7,828 nucleotides of DNA from an uncultured Eubacteriales bacterium. Lineage in GTDB: Bacteria > Bacillota > Clostridia > Christensenellales > CAG-138. The notes below the pieces were generated by a model. It saw only the letters and a list, made by a program, of their open reading frames with translations, made no database searches and was not told where the DNA came from. The position numbers and the translations under genes were made by a program. Shown here piece by piece: positions 1 to 6,273 of this stretch; positions within the stretch are counted from its first letter, which is position 1, and every line of letters starts with the position of its first letter. The stretch lies in contig URSN01000089.1 in the NCBI GenBank assembly GCA_900550525.1, forward strand, positions 1 through 7,828, written 5' to 3'.

Positions 1-97
1 GTGCACGCCGCACCGAAAAAACGCGCCGCCGGTCGAGACAATATGGCGTGCGCCCGTCTGAAAAACCGCCGCGCCGGTGCAAAGTCCGCTTTGCTCC
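1..97. repeat. 97-bp direct repeat, copy 1
   Basis: These bases recur at 222-318 with only two differences (T78 is C299 and A82 is T303). The copy begins at the window edge, so the true unit may extend further left. It contains GC-rich blocks around a central GTCGAGACAATATGG. It is followed by the perfect hairpin CCTTTT-CCGC-AAAAGG at 99-114, which has a counterpart after copy 2. Frames across the repeat are open only because GC-rich DNA has few stops, and their low-complexity Arg/Ala/Pro translations do not look like a protein. It resembles an intergenic repeat, possibly dispersed in the genome, but that cannot be tested from one window. Confidence 0.9.
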
Positions 98-221
98 TCC
101 TTTTCCGCAAAAGGCCTCGCTCGGCTCGCCTGTTCGCTTGCAAGCGCGCTCACAACGGCTCGCTGTCGCTACCAACCTTTTGCGGCTGCCGCGCCTCGCG
201 GCGCGGGAGATGGGCCGGGGC

Positions 222-318
222 GTGCACGCCGCACCGAAAAAACGCGCCGCCGGTCGAGACAATATGGCGTGCGCCCGTCTGAAAAACCGCCGCGCCGGCG
301 CATAGTCCGCTTTGCTCC
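222..318. repeat. 97-bp direct repeat, copy 2
   Basis: This is the second copy of the sequence at 1-97, with two substitutions and no gaps, giving a period of 221 bases. After it comes a T-run/A-run inverted repeat (CTTTTTG at 324-330 with CAAAAAAG at 340-347). Its arms and loop differ from the hairpin after copy 1 although both can pair. The 124-base spacer between the copies holds two further self-complementary sites: CGCTTGCAAGCG at 135-146 and GCCGCG-CCT-CGCGGC at 188-202. The near identity points to recent duplication or homogenisation. Confidence 0.9.
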
Positions 319-957
319 GGCGCCTTTTTGTGCCTGCGGCAAAAAAGACGTCATCCGCCCGCTCCCTCCTTTTTTCCAACTCGCAATCATAGACGATTGA
401 TTATGGTTTCTCTTATAAATGCATTCTTGTATCTTTTTGTCATGTTTCCAAAACTCATATAATCCGAGGCAGTTCTTCTCGTTGGGAAGGGGGCAGATTA
501 TTTGTCTGTTTCGAGCGATGCACAAGCTCCTATTTCACAAACGTTGCGATGCAGCACCCTGAATCCAAGCCGCGAGGTCCACAAAAAAGAGGCCCGGTAA
601 AAACAGGAAAGGCAATCCCCGTCAGCGGGTCGCCTTGCCTGTGCCTGTATTCGCCAGAGACATATTGTATTCAGGTTGCCTGATTCAAAATCCCCATGCC
701 CGCTTCACGCTTTCTGTCGCATTGCCCTTTCGGTAATTCCCGCCGTTAAAAGCGAAGGCGCACCCACCTTAGGATATATTTTTTGAAACAATGCGCACAG
801 CCGCTGTCCGTGCACAGTGGCGAAATGACCGTTCGGCCTGTCTGGCGGTCTGCTCATTTTTTGTTGGGAGTACCCAAGCCACGTTGGTTCAATATAAATT
901 TATTGACTATGATCATAATAGCAGTCCCAGTATGAGGGAAGTAGTCTCGTCATGCCG
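319..957. other. gene-poor AT-richer intergenic region
   Basis: No protein gene is convincing in this stretch on either strand. It holds the T-run/A-run hairpin at 324-347, an AT-rich patch around 380-460, a terminator-like structure at 599-648, a small hairpin TCAGG-TTG-CCTGA at 671-683, a palindrome ACAGC-C-GCTGT at 797-807, and the start of the AbiE control region from about 903. A minus-strand frame at 705-857 (50 codons) lacks a ribosome binding site and resembles nothing I recognise. The composition is closer to that of the AbiE module than to the leu operon, so this is probably part of the same accessory segment. Confidence 0.55.
599..648 (-). terminator. rho-independent terminator-like hairpin (minus strand)
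   Basis: Read on the minus strand, ACAGG and AGGCAA arms (644-648 and 635-640 are their plus-strand complements) pair with TTGCCT and CCTGT (610-615 and 603-607). A small internal loop separates the two helices. The apical part carries a further CCCG/CGGG pairing (618-621 with 626-629). The structure is followed directly by a five-T tract (599-603 on the plus strand), the usual layout of an intrinsic terminator. On the plus strand no T-run follows, so the direction is minus. No recognisable minus-strand gene lies upstream, so the transcript it would end is unknown. Confidence 0.5.
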
Positions 958-993
958 TTGACTATCGTCGTTATATGGAGTATGATATTATCA
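903..993 (+). promoter_or_regulatory. candidate AbiEi operator region
   Basis: Two copies of a 17-base motif lie 55 bases apart: TTGACTATGATCATAAT at 903-919 and TTGACTATCGTCGTTAT at 958-974 (13 of 17 identical, the first eight exact). The first contains the palindrome TATGATCATA (908-917). A second dyad, TGATA-T-TATCA (983-993), covers the -10 box and the expected transcription start. AbiEi proteins studied in other bacteria repress their own operon by binding repeats in the promoter, so these sites are reasonable operators. The assignment is inference from position and symmetry. Confidence 0.35.
958..986 (+). promoter_or_regulatory. sigma-70-type promoter of the abiE operon
   Basis: TTGACT at 958-963 and TATGAT at 981-986 are each one base off the consensus and are separated by the ideal 17 bases. 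Transcription would start near 993, leaving a short leader of about 24 bases before the AbiEi ATG at 1017. The in-frame ATG at 975 would then lie upstream of the start of transcription, which supports 1017 as the real start codon. Confidence 0.7.
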
Positions 994-1016
994 GGTTGTT
1001 ACTGCGAGGTGAGCGG

Positions 1017-1610
1017 ATGGACTACATGGCGGAACTCGTCGCTATTGCGAACGCAAACGGCGGCATCATAGAAACGAAAACGGCGGCGCAGCGCGGCATT
1101 TCCAAAGCGATGCTCTACAAGCTGTGCAAAGCGGGCAAGATTCACCGCATCGTCAAGGGGCAGTATGTGCTCCCGGAGGATATGCAGGACGAGCTGCTGT
1201 CCATCAGCCGCCGGTCAGGGAAAATCATTTTTTCCCACGAAACGGCGCTGTTTCTTCACGGGATCTCCGACCGGACGCCCTTTGAGCACACCGTCACCGC
1301 GCCCTCCGGCTGCATCCCGTCTGCGGCTATCAAGGCGGAGTGCAAGGTGTACTATATCAAGCCGGGACTGTTCGAGCTGGGCAAAACGATGCTGCGAACC
1401 CCGGCCGGGAATCCCGTTCCCTGCTACGATTTGGAGCGCACCATCTGCGACGTGATCCGCAGCCGCAACAAGATCGGGACGGAGACATTTTTATCGGCGC
1501 TGAAACAGTACGCCGCCAGCCCAAAGAAGGATTTGAACCGGTTGGATGGGTATGCCCGTCAGATGCGGGTGTCAGGCATACTGCGTCAATATTTGGAGGT
1601 GCTACTGTGA
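1017..1610 (+). CDS. abiEi: AbiEi family antitoxin / transcriptional repressor
   Basis: This 197-residue protein is the antitoxin of an AbiE (type IV) toxin-antitoxin pair. In studied homologues it neutralises the toxin without stable binding and represses the operon. Residues 1-55 form the winged-helix N-terminal domain: the ISKAMLYKLCKAGKIHRI stretch (28-45) is the recognition-helix area and VKGQYVLP (46-53) the wing. The family signature SHETALFLHGISDRTP follows at 73-88, and the C-terminal half carries YDLERTICDVIRS (137-149). The start at 1017 is chosen because GAGG lies 7 bases upstream and the predicted transcription start is near 993; an ATG at 975 is in frame but has no ribosome site. 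The stop overlaps the abiEii start by 4 bases. Family membership is clear from motif similarity; antitoxin action is inferred from the family and the partner gene. Confidence 0.88.
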   Translation: MDYMAELVAIANANGGIIETKTAAQRGISKAMLYKLCKAGKIHRIVKGQYVLPEDMQDELLSISRRSGKIIFSHETALFLHGISDRTPFEHTVTAPSGCIPSAAIKAECKVYYIKPGLFELGKTMLRTPAGNPVPCYDLERTICDVIRSRNKIGTETFLSALKQYAASPKKDLNRLDGYARQMRVSGILRQYLEVLL

Positions 1611-2440
1611 GCAACGCTATGAGCCTGAAAGCGAAAACCCGCAACATCGCCAAGCAGAAAAATATCCCGGCGCAGGTCATTTTGCAGAACTATATGTTCG
1701 AACGGCTTCTCGTCCGCCTTGCGGCATCGGAGTACAAGGACAAGTTTGTGCTGAAAGGCGGGATGCTGGTAGCGGCCATCGTGGGGCTGGACAACCGGGC
1801 GACGATGGATTTGGACGCCACGCTGATAAATCTGGCCCTGACCCCGGAGGCCATCCGCAGCGCATTGGAGCAGGTGGCCGCCGTGCCCTTTGATGACGGC
1901 GTGACCTTTGAGGTGGGGAAAATCTCGCCCATCCGGGAGGATGACATCTGCGGCGGCTTCCGTGTGATGCTGAGCGCCCATTTCGACACGCTGATTACTC
2001 CGCTGAGCATCGATGTGTCCACCGGGGACGCCATCACGCCCCATGCGGTACAATACCGGTTTTCGGAGATTTTCGATGAGGAAAAAACCTATGAGCTGTG
2101 GGCGTACAACATCGAAACCATCATGGCGGAGAAGGTGGAGACCATCCTGCGGCGCGGCGTGTTCAATACCCGCCCCAGAGATTTTTACGATGCGCACATA
2201 CTGGCAACCACGCAGAAATTTGATAAGGCTGTGTTTGCCGAAGCGTTAACCGCCACCGCAGCCCATCGCGGCACCGCCCGGCAGATTGCGGATGTGCCCG
2301 CCATTCTGCACAACATTGAGAGCAGCCGGGAACTCAAGGTTATGTGGGAGAAATACCGCAAGCAGTTTGCCTATGCCGCCCACATTGAGTACAGCCAGAT
2401 CATGGATGTGCTGAAAGCGCTGGTTGCTGCAAATTGTTGA
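1607..2440 (+). CDS. abiEii: AbiEii family nucleotidyltransferase toxin
   Basis: This 277-residue protein is the toxin of the AbiE pair, a DNA polymerase beta-like nucleotidyltransferase. Relatives in the family bind nucleotides, and the mycobacterial MenT members modify tRNA ends. Visible motifs in order: the KGGM loop (50-53), the R-x-T-M-D-L-D metal-binding acidic motif (64-70), an IDVSTGD strand (135-141), and the conserved block from IETIMAEKVETILRRG (169-184) to NTRPRDFYD (187-195). All catalytic-looking residues are intact, so it should be active. Length is slightly short of the usual 290-300. The start is GTG at 1607, with GGAGG seven bases upstream inside abiEi; an ATG at 1619 is a weaker alternative. 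The GTGA overlap with the abiEi stop implies coupled translation of antitoxin then toxin. No good terminator follows; it converges with the membrane-protein gene 168 bases away. Confidence 0.9.
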   Translation: MSNAMSLKAKTRNIAKQKNIPAQVILQNYMFERLLVRLAASEYKDKFVLKGGMLVAAIVGLDNRATMDLDATLINLALTPEAIRSALEQVAAVPFDDGVTFEVGKISPIREDDICGGFRVMLSAHFDTLITPLSIDVSTGDAITPHAVQYRFSEIFDEEKTYELWAYNIETIMAEKVETILRRGVFNTRPRDFYDAHILATTQKFDKAVFAEALTATAAHRGTARQIADVPAILHNIESSRELKVMWEKYRKQFAYAAHIEYSQIMDVLKALVAANC

Positions 2441-2608
2441 GCATTCGCAGTTGCTTTCGGCGGGTAATATCCGAAAAGTAGTGCGTACAGACAGTGGACG
2501 AAGTGGCGAAGGTGCATGCGCCGCGCGGCAATTGGCAAGGCTGGCCGATAAAAAGGTGCGTGCGGTACGCGGCAAGGGGGTGCGCCGGCGAGGCGTGGGC
2601 GGCGCCGC

Positions 2609-3295
2609 TCAGCCTGCGTCCGCCTTCAGGAAGGGGAGTCTGCGGAACACGCCCACGAGCCGGCCGGTGAAATACATGGCGATCAGCGTGCCCACGCCCA
2701 CGGCCAGCCTGCCGCCAAAGCAGCCGGACAGCAGCGGCCAGAAGCCCGCCGTGCCGCGGGAGAGCAGGAGGGCGAGCGACAGCAGCGCCGCCACGGCCAC
2801 CCACAGCACGTCCCCCGCGATCTTCACCTGCGAGAGCGGGCGGCCCGTCCGCTCGCTCACGGCGTGCAGCAGCGCGTCCGGCGCGGGGAGCATGAGCCCG
2901 GCGCGCACGATCAGCACGATGCCCAGCGCCGAGAGCGCCACGCCCGCCGCGCACAGCGCAAGGCGCAGCGCAAGCGGCGGCGCCGGCAGCGAGAGCAGGC
3001 TGCCGAACAGGTCCAGCAGCGCGGAAAAGACGACGGCGAGCGGGATTTGCAGCAGGATCTGCGCCGTGACGCGGCGGCGCACGGCCACCTGCGCCAGCGC
3101 GCACGCGGTGTGGAACAGCAGCGTCAGCCGCCCGAAGGTGAACAGCGCGCTGCCCGAGAGCAGCCGGGAGAGCACATACGGGATGGAGCTCAGCGGCGTG
3201 GTGCCCAGATCCGACAGGTTCAGCAGCGTGATCCCCAGCGCCATGAGCATGAGCCCCAGCAGGTAGAGCGCCAGTCTTTTGACGATTTTACGCAT
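2609..3295 (-). CDS. YczE/YyaS/YitT-family integral membrane protein
   Basis: This 228-residue protein is strongly hydrophobic, with about six membrane segments (near residues 8-28, 50-71, 79-102, 108-131, 161-179 and 194-210). It has positive residues after the N-terminal Met and a basic RRR loop at 73-75. The motif LGTTPLSSIPYVLS (30-43) is characteristic of the YczE/YyaS group (COG2364). The family is poorly understood; members are thought to be transporters or membrane helpers, and no substrate can be named. The start is the ATG at 3295 because GGGAGG lies just upstream; an ATG at 3334 is in frame but has no such site. It is separated from the ATPase by 185 bases and has its own predicted promoter, so it is probably independently expressed. 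No strong terminator is seen after its stop codon. Confidence 0.8.
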   Translation of the reverse strand: MRKIVKRLALYLLGLMLMALGITLLNLSDLGTTPLSSIPYVLSRLLSGSALFTFGRLTLLFHTACALAQVAVRRRVTAQILLQIPLAVVFSALLDLFGSLLSLPAPPLALRLALCAAGVALSALGIVLIVRAGLMLPAPDALLHAVSERTGRPLSQVKIAGDVLWVAVAALLSLALLLSRGTAGFWPLLSGCFGGRLAVGVGTLIAMYFTGRLVGVFRRLPFLKADAG

Positions 3296-3310
3296 ACTCC
3301 CTCCCGTTCC

Positions 3311-3432
3311 GCCGCAGGCGGATGCGGCCTTCATGGCGCGATGGTTCGGCTTTCCCCGGCGGATGCGCGCCGGAGGCGATCGTTCCGCCCCCCCCGCGGC
3401 GGAGGGCGGGCGCGGCTGCTGCCGCGCATCCG
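3311..3432 (-). promoter_or_regulatory. structured 5' leader with competing inverted repeats
   Basis: The predicted leader of the membrane-protein gene is about 150 nt. CGGATGCGCG at 3360-3369 is perfectly complementary to CGCGCATCCG at 3423-3432. A second site, CGGATGCG at 3319-3326, close to the ribosome site, could pair with the same 3425-3432 segment. A local hairpin GCGCGG-CTGCTG-CCGCGC (3410-3427) uses part of that segment, and CCGC-AG-GCGG (3312-3321) can fold beside the start. The pairings exclude each other, as in attenuators or riboswitches. High GC makes chance complementarity likely, so this is tentative, and no known riboswitch class is recognised. Confidence 0.25.
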
Positions 3433-3455
3433 GCTTGAGCTGGAGGTATGGATAC

Positions 3456-3484
3456 AGTATACCGTGCGCGGGCGCGGCCGTCAG
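3456..3484 (-). promoter_or_regulatory. predicted sigma-70 promoter of the YczE-like gene
   Basis: On the minus strand CTGACG (3479-3484, 4 of 6 matches to TTGACA) is followed after exactly 17 bases by TATACT (3456-3461, 5 of 6 matches to TATAAT). The TATACT lies in the only AT-rich patch of this otherwise very GC-rich gap. The -35 hexamer overlaps the stop codon of the upstream ATPase gene. It would give a leader of about 150 nt. Confidence 0.5.
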
Positions 3485-4695
3485 CCCCGCCGTGCGGCGA
3501 GGCTCTGCACGAACTGCTCGGCCGCGCGCGCGCTGCGGCCGCCCTTGCGCAGCGCGAACGCTTCCGCTTCCGCGGCGAACCCGTCCGGCGGCGCGGGGAT
3601 GCCCGCGTGCAGCGCGAGGCTTTGCACGATGGTCAGGTAGAGCGCCTTGTCCGGCCGGCCAAAGAGCACCGAGAGGCCGAACCGCTCCGACAGCGAGGCG
3701 ATCTCCTGTAGGGTATCCTGCCGGTGCACGTCGTCCCCGTCGCGCTCGGAGAACGTCTCCCGCACGAGGTGGCGGCGGTTGCTCGTGGCATAGATGGCCA
3801 CGTTGGGCGCCTTGGCCGCGGCCGTGCCCTCCAGGATGGCCTTGAGCTCGCCGAAGCTGTCGTCGTTGCGCTGGAAGGAGAGGTCGTCAAGAAAGAGGAT
3901 GAACTTGAGCGGGTTGCCCGACAGCTCGTCCATCACGCCGGGCAGCAGGCGCAGCTGCTCCTTGCGCAGCTCGAGCAGCCGCACGCCCTGCGGGAAGAAG
4001 CGGTTGGCCACGGCCTTGACCGTGGACGATTTGCCGGTGCCCGCGTCGCCGCACAGCAGCACGTTCGCCGCCGGCAGCCCCGCGGCCAGCGCGGCGGTGT
4101 TCTCGACCACCAGGCCGCGCTCGCGCTCATAGCCCACGAGCGAACCGATCTCGATCGGGTCCGGGTGCAGGATGGGCACGATGCGCTCCCCGTCCAGGCG
4201 GAACATGCCGTAGCGGGCGTAGACGCCATAGCCGCGCGTGCGCACCGCCTCCGCCTGCGCGCGGTAGGCGCGGACAAAATCGGCGGGGGTGTTCTGCATC
4301 AGCGGCAGGTCCGCCGCGCCCGCGTGCGCGGCCAGCGCCTCCGGCGCGAGCGCCGAAAGCCGCGAAAACAGCCGCAGCTCCCGCTCCGCCGCGTCCGCCA
4401 TGGCCTTTGGCGGCGTGCGCCCGGCCGCGAGCGCGCGGATGCAGGCGTTGTCGTCGGTCAGCGCCGCGTCGATCAGATAGGCGCCCAGGTCCCCGCCCGC
4501 CTCGTAGAGCGCGGCAAGGAACGCGCCATAGCGCCGCACGCGCGTGAGCGGCGCGCCCTCGCACGCGAGGAACGCCGCAAGCGGGGCGAGCACCGGCCCA
4601 TCCGCCACGCGGCGGAACACCGCCACCGACGCGAGCGAAAGCGATAGCGCGCGCGGCTCGAATGCTGCGGCCTCCCGTCCGCCCGCCCCGCTCAT
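3481..4695 (-). CDS. DUF815 family AAA+ ATPase
   Basis: This 404-residue protein belongs to the DUF815 (COG2607) group of predicted AAA+ ATPases, whose substrate is unknown. The N-terminal half (about 1-180) is mostly helical and Ala-rich. The ATPase core follows: Walker [10 protein letters not shown] (216-224), Walker [11 protein letters not shown] (265-274), a sensor-1-like YATSNRRHL (302-310), ERFGLSVLF (337-345), which corresponds to the family's conserved DRFG region, and RSARAAEQF (387-395), a sensor-2-like end. All nucleotide-binding residues are present. The start ATG overlaps the leuB stop in ATGA, with GGAG five bases upstream, so it is translated with the leu genes. An upstream in-frame extension exists but would lie inside leuB. 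The family assignment is firm from the motifs; a role in leucine synthesis is not implied by the family and would be an inference from position only. Confidence 0.85.
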   Translation of the reverse strand: MSGAGGREAAAFEPRALSLSLASVAVFRRVADGPVLAPLAAFLACEGAPLTRVRRYGAFLAALYEAGGDLGAYLIDAALTDDNACIRALAAGRTPPKAMADAAERELRLFSRLSALAPEALAAHAGAADLPLMQNTPADFVRAYRAQAEAVRTRGYGVYARYGMFRLDGERIVPILHPDPIEIGSLVGYERERGLVVENTAALAAGLPAANVLLCGDAGTGKSSTVKAVANRFFPQGVRLLELRKEQLRLLPGVMDELSGNPLKFILFLDDLSFQRNDDSFGELKAILEGTAAAKAPNVAIYATSNRRHLVRETFSERDGDDVHRQDTLQEIASLSERFGLSVLFGRPDKALYLTIVQSLALHAGIPAPPDGFAAEAEAFALRKGGRSARAAEQFVQSLAARRG

Positions 4696-5765
4696 AGCCG
4701 CTCCACGATGGCGTCCGTCATGGCCGCCGTGGTCAGCGCCGGCGCGCCGGGCGCGGCGATATCCGCCGTGCGCAGCCCGTCGTCGAGCGCGCGGGAGACC
4801 GCCCGCTCGATGGCGTCCGCCGCATCCGTTTCCGCAAGCGAATAGCGCAGCAGCATGGCGGCCGAGAGGATCGTGGCGATGGGGTTGGCCTTCCCCGTGC
4901 CGGCGATGTCCGGCGCGGAGCCGTGGATGGGCTCGTACATGCCGCGCGCCGTCGCGCCGAGCGAGGCGGAGGGCAGCATGCCGATGGAGCCGGTGAGCTG
5001 CGACGCCTCGTCGGAGAGGATGTCGCCGAACATGTTGGAGGTGACGATCACGTCGAACTGCCCCGGCGCGCGCACCAGCTGCATGGCCGCGTTGTCCACG
5101 AACATATCCGAAAGCGCCACATCCGGGTATTGCGCCGCCACAGCGTGCACCGTCTCGCGCCACAGGCGCGAGCTCTCCAGCACGTTCGCCTTGTCCACGC
5201 TGGTCACGCGGCGGCCGCGCTTTTGCGCCACGGCGAACGCCGCATGGGCGATGCGCTCGATCTCAGAGCGGCTGTAGCGCTCGGTATCGAACGCGGCCTC
5301 GCCGTCGGGCCCGCTCGTGCGGCCGCGCTCGCCAAAGTAGATGCCGCCGGTGAGCTCGCGCACGATCATGATGTCGAACCCGCCGCCGCACGCCTCCATG
5401 CGCAGCGGGCTTGCGTCCGCCAGCGCGGGATAGAGCCGCGCCGGGCGCAGGTTTGTGTACACGCCGAGCGCCTTGCGGATGCCCAGCAGCGCCTTCTCCG
5501 GCCGCAGGTGGCCGGGCAGGCCGTCCCACTTCGGGCCGCCGACCGCGCCGAGCAGCACCGCGTCGCTGTTGAGGCAGCCCTCCACCGTCTCCTCGGGCAA
5601 TGGCGCGCCCGTGCGGTCGATGGCGCAGCCGCCGATGTCATAGGCGGCAAAGCGGAAGCGGCGGCGGCAGCGGCCGCCCACGGCCTCGAGCACGCGCACC
5701 GCGGCGTCCACGATCTCCGGGCCGATGCCGTCGCCCCGGAGCAGTGCGATCCGGTATTCCTCCAT
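4692..5765 (-). CDS. leuB: 3-isopropylmalate dehydrogenase
   Basis: This cytoplasmic, NAD-dependent enzyme of 357 residues oxidises and decarboxylates (2R,3S)-3-isopropylmalate to 2-oxoisocaproate, the last dedicated step before transamination to leucine. The N-terminal [11 protein letters not shown] (8-18) opens the fold. Substrate residues are in place: Arg97, Arg107, Arg136 in RELTGG, Tyr143, Lys192 in DKANVL, and metal ligands Asp224, Asp248 and Asp252. [15 protein letters not shown] (281-295) is the NAD-binding loop typical of IPMDH rather than isocitrate dehydrogenase. Length is normal for the family. The start at 5765 is chosen because AAGGAGG lies 4 bases upstream; an in-frame extension to 5864 would run back into leuD. 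It lies 10 bases after leuD, whose stop codon falls within this ribosome site, and overlaps the next gene by 4 bases. Confidence 0.96.
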   Translation of the reverse strand: MEEYRIALLRGDGIGPEIVDAAVRVLEAVGGRCRRRFRFAAYDIGGCAIDRTGAPLPEETVEGCLNSDAVLLGAVGGPKWDGLPGHLRPEKALLGIRKALGVYTNLRPARLYPALADASPLRMEACGGGFDIMIVRELTGGIYFGERGRTSGPDGEAAFDTERYSRSEIERIAHAAFAVAQKRGRRVTSVDKANVLESSRLWRETVHAVAAQYPDVALSDMFVDNAAMQLVRAPGQFDVIVTSNMFGDILSDEASQLTGSIGMLPSASLGATARGMYEPIHGSAPDIAGTGKANPIATILSAAMLLRYSLAETDAADAIERAVSRALDDGLRTADIAAPGAPALTTAAMTDAIVERL

Positions 5766-5775
5766 GCTTCCTCCT

Positions 5776-6273
5776 TCAGGCAAAGTCCCCGTGCGCGACC
5801 GCCTCGACGAGCCCGCCGCGCTCGATGATCCGGCGGATGCACGGCGGGAACGGCTCGACGGCAAAGGCCGCGCCGGTGGTCGCGTTCCGGATCACGCCCG
5901 CGGCGAGATCCGCCTCCACGCGGTCGCCGTCGGCGATGCCGTCCACCGCCTCCGGGCACTCCACGATGGCCAGGCCGATGTTGATCGCGTTGCGGTAGAA
6001 GATGCGCGCAAAGCTCTTTGCGATCACGAGCGAGACGCCGCTGGCCTTGAGCGCGATGGGCGCGTGCTCGCGCGAGGCGCCGCAGCCGAAGTTGAGCCCG
6101 CCGACGACCACGTCGCCCGGCTGCACGCGCGCGGCGAACGAGGCGTCCAGGTCCTCCATGCAGTGCGCGGCCAGCTCGCCGGGGTCGCTGGTGGTGAGAT
6201 AGCGGGCGGGGATGATGACGTCGGTATCCACGTTGTCGCCATACTTGATGGCGTTTCCCTCGATGCGGTTCAT
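5776..6273 (-). CDS. leuD: 3-isopropylmalate dehydratase small subunit
   Basis: At 165 residues this is the short, clostridial/archaeal-type LeuD (the enterobacterial form is about 200). It forms the swivelling domain that completes the LeuC active site to isomerise 2-isopropylmalate to 3-isopropylmalate. Landmarks are [16 protein letters not shown] (11-26), [12 protein letters not shown] (61-72), which holds the substrate-binding Ser-Arg, and [14 protein letters not shown] (88-101). The start ATG at 6273 forms an ATGA overlap with the leuC stop, and GGAGGAGG sits 7 bases upstream inside the end of leuC. The frame stays open further upstream, but that part lies inside leuC in another frame and is not real. 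It is paired with leuC, so subunits can be made in equal amounts. Confidence 0.96.
   Translation of the reverse strand: MNRIEGNAIKYGDNVDTDVIIPARYLTTSDPGELAAHCMEDLDASFAARVQPGDVVVGGLNFGCGASREHAPIALKASGVSLVIAKSFARIFYRNAINIGLAIVECPEAVDGIADGDRVEADLAAGVIRNATTGAAFAVEPFPPCIRRIIERGGLVEAVAHGDFA

Noticed and set aside
169..354. Minus-strand frame of 61 codons with an AGGAGG site 10 bases upstream of its ATG (352-354).
   Set aside because: It runs through repeat copy 2 and gives a low-complexity Arg/Ala/Pro product with no recognisable domain. The good ribosome-like site could be chance or part of the repeat family, so it is not called a gene.
705..857. Minus-strand frame of 50 codons ahead of the orphan terminator.
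   Set aside because: There is no ribosome binding site and no recognisable family, so coding is unsupported.
975..1016. Earlier ATG at 975 for AbiEi, adding 14 residues.
   Set aside because: It has no ribosome site and would lie upstream of the transcription start predicted from the TTGACT/TATGAT promoter.
816..2510. AGTGGCGAA occurs at 816-824 and 2502-2510, flanking the AbiE module like a target-site duplication.
   Set aside because: Nine bases over this distance can match by chance, the positions do not coincide with clear element ends, and no recombinase gene is present.
2550..2570. Possible minus-strand terminator after the YczE-like gene (GCGT/ACGC stem followed by a five-T run).
   Set aside because: The stem is only four base pairs, too weak to call in such GC-rich sequence.
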